Source of the DNA: Endomychus coccineus
Lineage: Eukaryota; Arthropoda; Insecta; Coleoptera; Endomychidae
Reading direction: 5' to 3'
NCBI GenBank assembly: GCA_958510875.1
Contig: OY294068.1
Span: 37,242,297-37,306,296, forward strand
DNA: 64,000 nucleotides
Each line of letters starts with the position of its first letter. Position 1 is the stretch's first letter. Below are positions 1 to 11,745 of the stretch, one piece after another. Position numbers and translations under genes: made by a program. The notes beneath the pieces are model-generated. The model did no database searches. It worked only from the letters and a program-made list of their open reading frames with translations, and had not been told where the DNA came from.

Positions 1-1296
1 TTTGGCATCGCAACTTTTCACGGCACAATAAATGCGGCTTTTCTTGTTCGTTTGTTGCGGTGCTGCAACACCTTCCATACCGTTAAATTAACAAAAAATA
101 CGGTTTTCCCGAACCTGTCACTCGACAAGTTGACGCGATTGCAAGCTTCCTTTAGTTCCACTGAGCGCCACCAGATGTCATATTGAAGTATCTTAGATCC
201 CAATAGCTACGAATATATTTGGTTGTAGCAATGAAATATCATTTTCATCAACATACTTTCAGAGTGATCACCTCGGAACATATACAGCAGATCAATTATA
301 TCAACAATGCCTCACGTTCGGCGAAATTTGATGAAATTTACTGAGGGCTTGCTGAGTAAAAGTAAGAAAGAGGGATGATCAAATCAATATGCGTTATTCC
401 AAAAGCCGCCTCTCATCAGTATATAAGTTTGTGGACGCTCTGGGGATGTTAATTTACGTTCTGTAAAACCATTCATCAGGATATTTTTTCCTTTGGGAAT
501 ACGATAATCCTTCCGCATCGTGTGGAGAATAAAATGAGGAAATGTTATAAATAGAATGACTTGGAATGACACCAATCATTTATGAGTGGAGATTCATTCG
601 TTATGTCCATTTTCCACTAGAATTTCAAATCCTCAAAGCGGAATGAGGAATAATATTCAAGAAATCCAATAGACAACTTTATTTATTCCCTATACCGTTT
701 CCAACAGATTGAAAAACATCCGAAAACTTGTTTTCAATCAAGTGCACAATACCAAGGAGAAAAGTTATTGTACGTTAGCTCCGACTTCTCTCAAATAAAT
801 TTTGGAGAGGGAATTTGAACTTCTTAATACAACAGAGTCGGTTTCAATATTTTATGATTGCGCGTTCACGAAAAAAGTGGAAACTGAACAAGCGGATAAA
901 CGTCGGATAGCAATGCGGGGTCAGAAATACATCCGTTCTCTTCCTTATTTGAAACAACGTACGGATGTGCGGACTATTTCCCGAATGCTGCTTTCACCGA
1001 GATTAGAGAGAATTATTGACTTCTGTGTTGTATTGGTTTTACTGAATTCTGCTCAAAGAGCATAGATTATTTCGCGTAATTCAATTCCTCATTATCAATT
1101 TCACCAAATAAACGAATTTTGATTGCAAATTAAAAGCGTGTTACATGGGAATTGATTGCTATCGGAATCAACAAATAATGAAATTCAATTTATAGCTATT
1201 AGTAGTTTAGGTCTCTATAGATCTATCAATGGAACCACAGATAAACAGCGCCAGAATACTGTTTCGCCTCTTCTGACTCATCAGTAAAACGAGTAG
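1..1296. other. Non-coding stretch, nothing recognised
   Basis: I see no conserved protein motif, RNA gene or clear repeat here. The longest frame, 802-1065 (+), would encode 87 residues without a recognisable domain, splice context or start context, which is within chance expectation for AT-rich animal DNA. Confidence 0.5.
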
Positions 1297-1360
1297 AGCT
1301 GTATATAAACCAACAACAAAGACTCGAGAGCGATAGAACAACTAACACAATCTACCCGAG
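1297..1360 (+). repeat. Dispersed repeat D2, copy 1
   Basis: This segment contains AAACCAACAACA followed by GCGATAGAACAACTAA. The same ordered blocks occur twice near 27.3 and 27.5 kb. It ends where the palindromic element at 1366 begins, so it may have been interrupted by that insertion. The origin (SINE body or LINE tail) is unknown. Confidence 0.45.
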
Positions 1361-1365
1361 ATATA

Positions 1366-2296
1366 CAGCGTGATCAGCTTAGGGCGGCCCTCTACTATAC
1401 CTCAGGAACTACTGGGAATGAAAATGTGGGAAAAAAAATTCGTCAATGAAGTGGCCATGAGAAAATCCTGAAAATTGTTTTTATGTTCCGCATTTTGTCG
1501 CAAGAGGGAGCTATTGAAAATTAAATATTGAAATTCCAAATTTCTCCGGAAATTCTCACATTAAGGTACATCTTCATTAACATTATTAGAAAGGTAAGAC
1601 CATTCTACATTATTTTTATCCGAAGTTCATTGGCGTACCGACCTTGATAAGAGTGAGGAAGCTACTGAAAGTATAATCAATTATATCGATGTACTTTCTA
1701 AACAACTCATTCGATTGTAGTAAACTTGAGTTTGTATGGGAGAGACCAACGAACTCGGATATGCTGAACCATGTTAGAGACGGTTTTCAGTCAAGATTGT
1801 ATTATTGTATGGAAGTCAATGGAGGACAATTTGAACATTTGATTTAAACACGCAGATTTAATTTTTTTCATTGTAAGCATGACAACACAATTCAATTTTT
1901 TCACGAATGTGATTTCTTGAAGATTGTTTAAGTTTGTGAAAAAGACTTAATAGAAATGAGCTTGTACATTGTACAAATAACCAAAATATTCAAGGTGGCG
2001 CATTCGAGCAACAATTAATTAATTTTTGGCGAAAACGGTTCATCAAATTTACGTTTTTCATACACCATTGTGAAGAGGCTTCCAAGGCCTTTCAATTGAC
2101 GTATCACTCAACCCTTCTCCCCTATTCAATTTTGAGGTGTTGAAGCGCCCCCTATTAGGGGGTTGCTCGTTCAAACCTCAAATATACGTCAAAAGATGTC
2201 CCCCAAACAAAATCATTCGACATATTTCGGGAGATTTTTCCACTCACTATGGGATAAGGAATATACGGGGTGGCTCGTCTGAGATGGAACACCTTG
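1366..2296. mobile_element. Decayed palindromic mariner-type element, 931 bp
   Basis: The left end begins CAGCGTGATC and the right end, read on the minus strand, begins CAAGGTGTTCC. Both ends are flanked by TATA (1362-1365 and 2297-2300), and similarity between the two ends continues inward for at least 70 bases with many differences. Length, TATA flanks and termini resemble the palindromic elements at 12.95 and 52.59 kb, though the interior differs. There is no coding capacity, so it is a non-autonomous element, old by the divergence of its arms. Confidence 0.5.
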
Positions 2297-2300
2297 TATA

Positions 2301-2335
2301 ATTCATACCAGGGTTAAGAATCATTATTAAAATAT
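2301..2335 (+). repeat. Penelope-like 3' terminal fragment
   Basis: ATTCATACC followed by GGGTTAAGAATCATTATT matches the 3' border of the Penelope-type terminal repeats at 25.97 and 37.21 kb, which read TACCTGGGTCCAAGAATCAT. Only this tail is present; the rest of the repeat is missing to the left, where the palindromic element ends. Confidence 0.4.
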
Positions 2336-5169
2336 TACTTATAACGATCTTTCCAGTTTGACCACATATTGAACATTGCAATCAATCGTGTGAATTCTCG
2401 ATTGATGAAAGGTCAAAATTGTCCAAACGGTTTTATAGCTTGTTCTTTCATTTATAAACGCATTTTATCGCATAATTGCAAATTGAGAATAATTTATTAA
2501 TTATTGAAGGATCGTACTCCTGAATTTCATTGAATCATGTGAAGAATGTCTCGAACTTTGGCTAATTCATATTCTATTTTTGATTAGAATTCAACTCATT
2601 CATCAAAGATTTGTCGTGACCATTGGCCTATGTGTTGGAGTTCCTCAACTTCGTTGTTGTAATTTTTCTCGCTCAAAGTCACGTTTAATAACTTATGAAC
2701 ACGACTATTGAATGGAGCTATCTTATGATTAATTGATGTACATGTATCTATTTGCTTGTAGAGGTCTTCTGTGAATGTCGAATTCGAAATAGTGGTCATT
2801 TTTGATAATAAAAAAAAGGAAATTGGTTATTGCTTTCTATTTCTACAGTGAATTCGAGTGAATCGAATAGGCTTTTGAGTGCCTCCAAAAAAGCATATAG
2901 ATCAGAATCGTTACTTATAATGACGAAAATAGTCATATCTATATGGGCCAAACGTTTGACAACTGATTCAGTTTTAATCTTAAGGAGGTTTCACGTTCGC
3001 TCAGAAGAATATTGCCTGAAATGGGAGAGTGGATTGCCCATCCGCTTGTAGACCTATAGTAGTTTTTGTTGAAAGTAAAATAATGTTGCTCCATACAATG
3101 AGACAAAGTGAAGTTATGATAAATGGATGACTTAACACCTTAGGGTCATTTGATGAAGTGTGAGTATATGTTTTCAGTTGAATTCATCATTTTGGTTCCT
3201 ACATGAGTTTATTTATTGATTACTCATCGTATTGTTGAGAACGGGCAATAACATAAAGTCAAGCGAACTTTATGTTATAGTTTGCTTCGGTGAGAGGAAC
3301 ATTCAATATCCTGTGTATAACTGTATAAGACTGTTCATCTCGAAATTGTGTCGCTCCATGGCGAAACTAAGTCGATAAAGATATATCTATCTATATTTCA
3401 AATGGATTATTGAGTACAGAATGCGACTGATCTACCTGGAATGAATTATACGTATGTTTTCAAGTCAACAATATTGTGTGAATATCAAATCTCATACGTC
3501 CACATATCATAGCATAAAAATCACGTATTTGCATGAAATATTTTCAGCGAAAAGTAATGCATAGTGAAAACAATTTATGGTTGACCTGATGCTCTGCACG
3601 ATGAATTAATTGCACTGGAACAGTATCAAATGCATCAACTGTGTTTAGGTGCATGTTGGTTTAGAAAAATAATTGTCAATTAGGAAACTGAAGAGTTAGT
3701 TGTGTACGGATATGTATGGCAAGCTGAACTTGATGTAGCTGGTAAATTTGTGTCTACCGTCGAGCTTTTCAGTTATAAAGTATCAGGTTTGGTTAGTGGC
3801 TTCGGCAGTAAATCTCATCCATTGGGATAAAGGACTGTTCCCGTTGCTTGGCAGTTTTCTCTTGGGCCTTGCATGTATACGCTTTGACCAATTTGGCACA
3901 GGTCACGTATATCTCACTGATAGTTCAAGCCATTTCAAATCGATAAAATTCAAAATGAATTGACGCTGAATTATAGAAATGAGGATTTTGCCAAGTGATA
4001 TTGTCTGATAAGTAAAACATACTCTTGCAACTCGTTTTTAAATTTGACTTCACACTACATTCTCTTATACAGGGAGCGGTATCATCAACATGCACTGACA
4101 TTTTATTTCATTCTATATATTGTGAACAGCTTTTCACATCAAGTTGACTAATTTCTCAGTGACATATATAGCTTACACCAGTGTATAAAGTTTGAATTAT
4201 AAAAACTCGCAATGATGACGGTCTACTAGTTTAGCTGCTATGGCTACCAATAGAGATCGAGTACAGACCAATTCTGTCAACTCGTATTTAAGGAGCAGCC
4301 TGGAAGGCTACAATTAGAGCCTCAGGACAGAATCAGAGCTCTACGGTTCGCCGAGCAGGATTTCATGGTCTTGTATGTCTTATTCATTGAGAATAATTCT
4401 GTTGTTATTATTTTGCAGCAATAATCTCTGTAGCTTTGTTCCATTTTAATTAGAAAACGTTAGTGTGAACAAATGTTTTCTCAGGAAAGGCATCAACGCT
4501 ACCCGTAAAATGGTTGAATACACATCGGGATAGACTTAAACACACATAATCTCTGGCGTCATGTTCAAATTTGAGGTTAAAAAATGATCTTCTCAAATAG
4601 AGCAACAAAGTTTTTTGGCTCGGAAAGAATTAGCCAGGCTGTTTTCATTTGAATTTGACAAAAAGCTTTCGAAGACTTTTTTAAATGTTCTGACTCAATA
4701 TTATCATATTACACGCAGTTTAAAGTACTCAAGTGTACTAAGATTATTAGATTATTAATTATTATCAGAGGTGTTGTTCCTACCACGTCCTTGGAGAACT
4801 AGTTGAGTATACACTCAAAGCACTATTTTACAGTATGCCGGTGGACTTCACATCCTTTAGAAATATTAGGATTCTTTCCTTGCTCCAGTGATGGGTCTAC
4901 GTTCGTGTTTTTGTTCAGAAGTATGATTTGATGTCAGTGAGCAAATGTATCGGTGTTTCCTCGGCTTCGATAGGCCAATTTTTCTCTCATGTATGACCAT
5001 TGATTTTAATCTCTCTTCCTAAATTTGTCTAGGAGGATCTTGGACTATATTATATGTCCCGGATGGGAACTTCAGAGTTCAATACTGAGTTCTTTTTATT
5101 CTATTCTGAAGATTTCCTCTATATTGTATGTTTATATACCTCAGAAGTTCTATTAGCGATGTTTCAACT
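2336..5169. other. Non-coding stretch, nothing recognised
   Basis: Several frames of 60-75 residues are present (for example 2596-2799 minus and 3748-3963 plus), but none shows a known domain, and AT-rich sequence without codon bias surrounds them. No RNA gene or strong repeat was seen. Confidence 0.45.
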
Positions 5170-6320
5170 TCATTGCGTAGAAGGGCAAATTTCTATATGT
5201 CCTGAGATCAAGTGGAAGGGTGATTCTATCCTGCACTATATGGATATATTGATGCAGGAGGAGAATCTCAGAACAGTCTTCCAAGTCGAGATGCTCGCCA
5301 TCTAGAGATGTTAGGAGAAGCAACTTGGCTATTGTGAGATGAATGAGACCACTCAAGATACTGAAAAACCCGACTGTGTCCTCGAGACTTGTCAGGGATA
5401 TCAAGGAGATCCTCAACAGGCTAGCCGGTGGATACAGGCTCAACCAGACCTAAATTCCAAGTCAAGTTGAAAATGGAATGAGAGAGCAGGCAAACTGGTC
5501 AAAGACAGGGCCAAATTGAACGATTCTCAAGATCCCCTTGTTAGCATCCCCTGAGTTCCATTTGGAGTTAAAAAGAGCTCTCACGAACTATTCTTGCGCC
5601 TAGTCAGATTCCTATAGGTCGTTCTGATAACATATAGGCGGAGTCAATGGTTTCATAAAAACCAATTACCTTCAAAAAAACTGAGAGTTCTTCACCACCT
5701 ACTCGTTCGGTAAGTTAGTTTTTGTTATTTAATTTTATTAAAGAGTTCAACTGGTAATTCCTGATCACCTTGTTAGCGAATACGACCTTCAAAATGTTCG
5801 CGTGAATAGATATAAAGATACAATTGTTCGTAATTCGAGGCATAATACTCGTAGTCAGAAACAGTTTCTAGGTGGGCTGAATTATACACCTAGTGGTGGC
5901 AGCTTAGAAGAACCTCAAGAGTATGCAGATCGACTAAGATCTTTGATACCCGAGCAGGTTCCAATAAACAATTCATATAACACTTCGATGAGGTATTAAC
6001 GCTACCTGAAATAATACCCAGCCGACTGTTACAAGTGTAAGAAGCGGTAATCTGAGCTTTCAAACCTATTCACTTACCTGGAAAAATTAAATCTTGATTC
6101 CAGATTTATGAAATATACACTGGGTGACTGTTACGAGTCATCTACTCACTTTCTTTGTGAATGTTCCGGGCTCATTCGAACCAGGCTTACCGGTCCAGGT
6201 CCGGGGATCATCACGGCCGATGACGTAAAGTAGATCTTAGAATTCTGTCGAGTAGCGTTGTATCCATACCCTCTGAAAAACATAGCAGGGGATCGTGCAC
6301 AACGATCTTTGGCTGAGTGC
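5170..6320 (+). pseudogene. LOA/Lian-like LINE 3' fragment (RNase H and C-terminal zinc knuckle)
   Basis: The plus strand reads through pieces of the C-terminal half of a non-LTR retrotransposon polyprotein, with shifts and stops between them. TVFQVEMLAI at about 5276-5303 matches the second block of the RNase H fold. NPTVSSRLVRDIKEILNRLA at 5362-5421 and NERAGKLVKDR at 5478-5510 match its later helix and the region before the last catalytic residue. At 6107-6230, GDCYESSTHFLCECSGLIRTR matches in part the C-terminal CCHC-like block that follows RNase H in LOA/R1-type elements. The 5' half (endonuclease and RT) is absent, as expected for 5' truncation. About 300 bases between the RNase H and knuckle blocks (5690-5995) do not fit the LINE and may be an insertion. 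Confidence 0.6.
5802..5999 (+). CDS. Unassigned 65-residue frame inside LINE fragment
   Basis: This short frame lies between two recognisable blocks of a LINE fragment and does not belong to its reading. It contains SLEEPQEYADRLRSLIPEQV, which loosely recalls retroelement gag or capsid helices, but I cannot assign it. It has no obvious splice signals. It could be a fragment of another retroelement inserted in the LINE, or chance. Confidence 0.2.
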   Translation: MNRYKDTIVRNSRHNTRSQKQFLGGLNYTPSGGSLEEPQEYADRLRSLIPEQVPINNSYNTSMRY

Positions 6321-6329
6321 TAACTTATG

Positions 6330-7645
6330 ATCTTACATTTGTCTTTAGCGAGTTCGAGCCGTGCTCGTTTTCCGCTGCGGTCTTATAAAAAGCTCTTTTG
6401 CGTGTTATTTGAGTTCATTTCTTCTTTATTGCCCATTTTGGGCGTTAAGTACAACGGCCGTCCTTGGCTTTTCATACTTTGGCTCCAACAGCGAGTCATA
6501 TGCTGCTGCGTCTCTGATTGTGGGAGTTCTATAAGTTTCCCTCTTTTGGTATGTGTTTATCGCCTGTTTCCGAATTATTTCCTCAATTTTAGGTATTCCT
6601 GTATCCCTATGGAGCAGGTCGTAATATGGTGCATTCAGACAGGATCTGATCACCTTATTCTGTATTATTTGCAAATTCTTCAGTTGCGCGGGTGAATTTT
6701 GTATCCATATTTTGGCGGCGTATGTTATTGTCGGTCTTATAACAGAAGTACAGATCCTTAATTTACTTTCGGTACTAAGTTTGCTTTCCCTAACTGAGTA
6801 GAGGATATAGATGCCCCCTTATCTGGTTTGCCTTTTTCTTCAAATTTCTTAGGTGGGGAATGAAAGTTAGCTTACTGTCTAGCGTTACTCCCAAGTATTT
6901 CACTTCTTCTACTTAAGGTATCTTTTTCTTGTTTATGTCAATATCTTTGGTCGTTTTTGTTTAATGTCTCTCGTTGAGAACATTATCGCTGAGATTTTTG
7001 TGGCATTCACATCTATTCGCAATTTGTTGAACCACTCTCCGAGGTCGGTGATTCATCTTTGAAGCCTTGTTTGTACGCTTTTATTTGGATGTATTGGCAT
7101 AAGGCTCCTATGTCGTCTGCATATTGCTCCGAGTCTACTCCTATTGTCTTAGGTATATCTGCGGTATACAAGTTATAAAGTACCGGTTCAAGGATCAGCC
7201 CTTGCGCTAAGCCTGTCTTTGCTTGCTTTTCTTCTGACGTGTCGTGAGGTACGAATGTATAAGCTCCAGGTAGACTATTGGAGGTTGTATTTGTACATCT
7301 CATGTATCAGTCCAGCGTGCCATACCTTGTCAAAGGCTTTGGCCATTTCTAGGAACACTGCACCGGAATGCATTTCCTTGTTGTGCCCTTCTATAATCTT
7401 TCCAGGTATTCTAGCCAGTTGGTGCGTTGTGCTATACTCTTTGCGGAACCCATGTCGTTCATCCGGGATAATATTCTGGTTCTCTTCCAGCTGGTTCAAC
7501 CTGGTGAGTATAGTTCTCTCGACTATTTTACTCACGTTTGATAGTAAACTCATCGGTCTATAACTTGATGTATCATTCTTTGGTTTATTCGGTTTGGGGA
7601 TCATCACTGTTTCCGCTGTTTTCCAGTTACTTGGATAGGCCTAGT
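6330..7645 (-). pseudogene. Jockey-like LINE fragment (reverse transcriptase to 3' end)
   Basis: On the minus strand, AYPSNWKTAETVMIPKPNKP at about 7640-7582 starts the RT fingers. It is followed by SYRPMSLLSNVSKIVER, then ERHGFRKEYSTTHQL, then AVFLEMAKAFDKVWHAGLI (motif A, with the Asp of AFDKVW), all to 7275. After a frameshift, GLAQGLILEPVLYNLYTADI (motif B) and EQYADDIGALC (the YADD catalytic box, here ADD preserved) lie in 7303-7013. The C-terminal block with LLHRDTGIPKIEEII lies at 6674-6426. This order is typical of the Jockey clade. The element is 5'-truncated, has at least two frameshifts, and its 3' end meets the opposite-strand LOA fragment near 6325. It cannot encode an active RT. 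Confidence 0.75.
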
Positions 7646-8374
7646 GCACTGAACATCATATTAAGCCCGCTACCATCTCAACCAATACCAAAACCAATCT
7701 GCCACCTCCCATTTTATCATAAGAAGGAATAAATGAGCAAACAAACAGGCACTTTCAAATAATACCAGTGGTGATGATATAGAAAGGAAGATATTCATGG
7801 AAACAGACTGTCCAAACGTTTTCAAAAACATGAGGTCAAAAAGAATGATTTCTGTTTTTAAACTAAATTAGTGAATTATAAATCAACACGTGGTAAACAT
7901 AACTATTGAACATTTGTTGATGATTTTGGAATTATATCAGAACCAATCTAGGAATGTAAATTCAGCCATGTATTATTATGCAGATGTTTGTTCTCAAATA
8001 TCTATTATAAGCAGATACATTATACATATCTTCTGTTGTCAGAATAATGGAAGTTTTTATAAAGGCTATAATGTAGTATTTCTTCAGTAGTGACTTCGAG
8101 ATATTTACCCAATTTGCAAAATATATCATCCTATCTTCATCCGGTAGAATACGTTGGAAATGGTTACTTTGTGGTTAGAAAATATATATCACAAAGCTGT
8201 ATTTTATTTACGGACGCAATGTGGCGCAAAAGAAATCGCTTTGATTTCGAGCCGTCTACATATATAGATTTGCGGAAAAATGTTACGTCATTTGTGTCTA
8301 AAGCTGAAGTTATTCCAGCCTAACCGACATATGTAACGTCTTTCGGAAAAAACTTCACTTGCTACCTGTCGTTT
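7646..8374. other. Non-coding stretch, nothing recognised
   Basis: Two adjacent plus-strand frames (7890-8090 and 8090-8323) of 66 and 77 residues have no recognisable domain. No RNA gene or repeat was identified. Confidence 0.4.
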
Positions 8375-8545
8375 CATTGTCGGAGCGAGTCTTTACGTTC
8401 GTTGATCGTATCACCCTGTAATGAACCGATTTATCTTGATCACACGTTACTGAGAATCGGCGTTCCAAAGCGGAAGCTTTAAATGTAATTCAGATTGAAA
8501 AGTTTCAATAACTTCCACTGCTGCGTTGAATCTTGAAAGAAACTC
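8375..8545 (+). repeat. Dispersed repeat D1, copy 1
   Basis: The blocks TAATGAACCGATT, then GTTACT, GTCGGAGC-like, then TGAAAAGTTTCAATAACTTCC occur in the same order near 17.3 and 30.9 kb. This copy reads CACCCTGTAATGAACCGATT at 8411-8430 and TGAAAAGTTTCAATAACTTCC at 8496-8516. It is not tRNA-like and has no coding capacity. It could be a MITE or the tail of a larger element. Confidence 0.45.
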
Positions 8546-9103
8546 GTCTATATTCTAAATTTCTCAATATTTCATTAAAACCAATTACCTGTGAAAAGAT
8601 TTGAAGAAGACTAGTTTGAATGTGTGCATTACCTCATTCTTGAATTTATTACCCACGATATTACAGTCTTATGATTTTCCGGAGCAAAAATTTTTATGTA
8701 TAGGTATTTTGACTAGTCAAGAGGAAAACTTATAATATTCGCAGCAGATCGTCTGAGCCAGCGATGACATGTTGAGAGATGGGAATCTTTCATAATGGTT
8801 CAGGGGATGTAGTTCGTGAAATCAGAACCCAAGAAAGTAATTTCACTCCATATTACTAGAAATAGTTCAGCAAAAACAATATTTCGAAACTTTTTTCCAA
8901 GCACGCATAGAGAAGAAACTAAGAACATTATCTTTATTTACAATGAAACAGATATTAAATGCAATAAGCAGAAAATGAGTTTGTTAAATGAAGAAATTTT
9001 GCAATTGATTGTGAAAAAATAGGGTTTGCTCTTTCAACTTCCAAGATGCAGCAGTCATTCGGAACAAATGCAAAACATTCCTTAAACACCCAAGTGAATC
9101 ATT
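8546..9103. other. Non-coding stretch, nothing recognised
   Basis: A 68-residue frame at 8816-9022 (+) has no recognised motif. No other structure was seen. Confidence 0.4.
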
Positions 9104-11067
9104 CAGGGTGTTCCTCAAGGATTTTCGAATAATTTAAGGGCTGATATCTTAGTCGATTTTGAGAAAAAAGGTTCCTATAAACGTTTCCTAAAATGTTCTG
9201 TTTTCGATATACAGGGTGTGAAAATTCAATTATGTTGGGCTTTTCAATAAAATCTAGAAAACGGTACCTGATATTGAGCTTTGGGAAGGATTAGTGTGAC
9301 TTAGGAACACGCTTTTCCATTTAATAGGTGTCGTAGTTATGAGTAAGCCTTACAACAATTTTAACATAAAATTAAAGTTAAAGTCAAAGTTAAAGTGGTA
9401 TGTCACTGAGCTTTTTCAATCTAGATTTTTTTCGAATAGTCTGTTCAATTTTGTATGGAAAATCTTTCGTGAGATTTTTCTTCCAGGTGCGTTGTTCTCG
9501 AATGAAAAAATAAAACCGTTGTATTGACTGAAAAAATTAATTAAATCATTGATGAATACAATTTTGCAATAGATCTAGTAAGCGCTGTCACTTGAGTTTT
9601 ACATTCGACATTTTCAAGTAGGTCTGTGTATCTTATTAATTCAATTTTGTTAACAATGGTGAATCATTCAAATGTGGAACTGGCAGAAATTTATTGCGCA
9701 TATGGCTTTGCCGACATTAATGCAGATACAGCCAGACGTATTTATCATCAGAGATATCTCAATCGTACTTTGCCAGATAGTCGAACCTTTTCTAATATTT
9801 ATCGTTGTCTTATAGAAACTGCCAATTTCCACAGAGGTACATCGGAAGGTAGATTTCGAAGTGTGAGAACACCAGAAATTGAAGAAGCGGTGCTGCACGA
9901 AGTCCATGAACATTCAGAAACCAGTACGAGTGAGATCTCTAGAATCATTTGCCAACAAATGGCTTAGAACATTTCAGTAGATTGTTTGTTTTATCCGTAC
10001 CATATCTTAAGAGTACAGGCATGACTTCCCAGAAAATTTTTGAAGCGTGTGAACTTTGTCAGTGGTACCTTCATAATGTTGCTCAAAATTCTAGAAACGT
10101 CATTAAAAATTTCCTCGACAATCATCACACAACAACCAAGACCCATTTCCAGCACCAATTTTCGGTGATCGTATGGGCATGAATGATTGGTGAGTAATTT
10201 GTTGGCCCATTCTTCCAATCGGAACGACTTGACGAACAATCTTACTGCAATTTCCTTCAGGAACAATTGCCTTTGCTGCTTGAGAATATTCCATTAGCAT
10301 CAAGAAACCAAATATGTCACATGTACGATGGCACACCAGCACATCTCAGTGTAACGGTTTGCAATTATTCACGAACTGTATATCCAAATCATTGGATTTA
10401 CTCCTGTGGGGGGCAAGAATGGCCACCAAGGTCTCCCGACCTCAATTGTTTTTTTTTTTTGGGGGTCACCTTAAATAAAAAACACTCCTATCAACGAGTG
10501 CGTAATTCCATAAGAAGGAGAGCGGAAGCTTGTAAACTAGCCGGAGGAGGCCATTTTCAGCAACTTTTATAATAATAGTTAAGTTGTAATATCATGTTTA
10601 AGTTGTATATTGTTAGATTTTGTTGACATTATCCCAAGCCAATTAGATTTTTGCAAAATTGTATATATTTTCCAATAAAACTCATCCATTAATTTTGTCA
10701 GTCAATACAACGATTTTTATGTTTTTACTCAAAAACGGTGCATCTGGCGGAAAAATCCCGAGAGAGCTTTTTCATACAAAATTGACAATTCTATCCAAAA
10801 AAATACTTGATCGAGAAATCTTAGTGGCGTACCACCTTTTTTATTAAAATTGCTGTAAGACTAACCGATAAGTACTACACTGATTAAATCTTAAAACAAC
10901 TTATCAAGTGAAAAAGCGTGTGCTTAAGTCACAATAATCTGTCTCAAAACTCGATAGCTTAAACCATTTTCTAAATTCTTGAGCAAAATTGAAAAAATTG
11001 AACTTTGCCACCCTGTATATCGAAAACAGAGTGTTCGAATATTCGCATATCATTGAGGAACATCCTG
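9104..11067 (+). mobile_element. Mariner-superfamily element with long inverted arms, decayed
   Basis: The left end begins CAGGGTGTTCCTCAAGG and the right end, read on the minus strand, begins CAGGATGTTCCTCAATG. Collinear similarity then runs inward on both sides for roughly 440-480 bases. Matching blocks include TTTTCGATATACAGGGTG, GTGACTTA-G-ACACGCTTTT, TTTTGTATG and CGTTGTATTGACTGA, in 9104-9582 on the left and 10630-11067 on the right (inverted). Between the arms lies a plus-strand transposase relic. No clear target duplication remains. The architecture is the same as that of the better preserved element at 55.74-58.11 kb. Confidence 0.7.
9656..10570 (+). pseudogene. Tc1/mariner-superfamily transposase relic
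   Basis: The ATG at 9656 starts a frame whose first residues (MVNHSNVELAEIYCAYGF, then RRIYHQRYLNRTLPDSRTF) align by eye with the N-terminus of the transposase at 57.5 kb (YGLC, YRERYPHCRIPNRQTF). This is the helix-turn-helix DNA-binding half. The frame stops at 9967. A shifted part follows at 9949-10182. The catalytic core is then recognisable at 10267-10572: MYDGTPAHLSV contains the second catalytic Asp, and PPRSPDLN precedes the position of the third. There a poly-T run at about 10447 and FFFLGV replace the usual CDFFLWG. With several frameshifts and stops it cannot be functional. The family (spacing of about 43 residues between second and third Asp in the sister copy) is inferred from the 57-kb copy. 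Confidence 0.75.
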
Positions 11068-11745
11068 CACAAAAGTAAGTCCAATAATTCTACTAAAATC
11101 TCAAAATAATCGTTGAAAGCGACGATTTTGGAAATCAAGTTAAGTTCGTTAGATACGTGAAAGCCTACTTCGACCTCAAATAAAACAGAAACACCGACAC
11201 ATACATGGTTACACACAGTTTACGTCATTTCAGAAATTATTTTGTATTGTTCAAATGAGCTTAATTTAAATTAAATATTGTTCCATATTTTATTAATCAT
11301 AGTTCACCACATTCTGAACTATATTGAAACAATAATAATTATGAACAAAACTAATTTTTGATAAGTTAATCAATACCTACCCCTATATGTCAAATGAGAA
11401 TATTTTTATGTGTGGCAGTTAACTTTGAATCTAGTACCAGTCGTATTCATATAGAGATACATTTTGTCATATTGTAGATCCAGAATCGAAGATCTGGAAA
11501 TCTGAAACTTTCAACCGAATAAATCTCGAATGAATATAATCTGATTGCTGATTGTCAAATTTAAAATCGTGTTATTCCGTTTAACGTTTATTTATTTATT
11601 ATATCATTCATATAGTTCAAATCTATGCATTGAAACATGGAGCAAGTCTATGTGTGTGAAACATAAATTGTAATTTTTTTGTGGCAAACACATTGGCGAA
11701 TTAATAGCATAAGTTATAGCAAATGATAGGTGGCTACCGAGTACT
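11068..11745. other. Non-coding stretch, nothing recognised
   Basis: AT-rich sequence without recognisable coding blocks, RNA genes or repeats. Confidence 0.4.

Noticed and set aside
802..1065. 87-residue plus-strand frame as a gene
   Set aside because: No domain, no splice or polyadenylation context, and such lengths are expected by chance in a window of this size.
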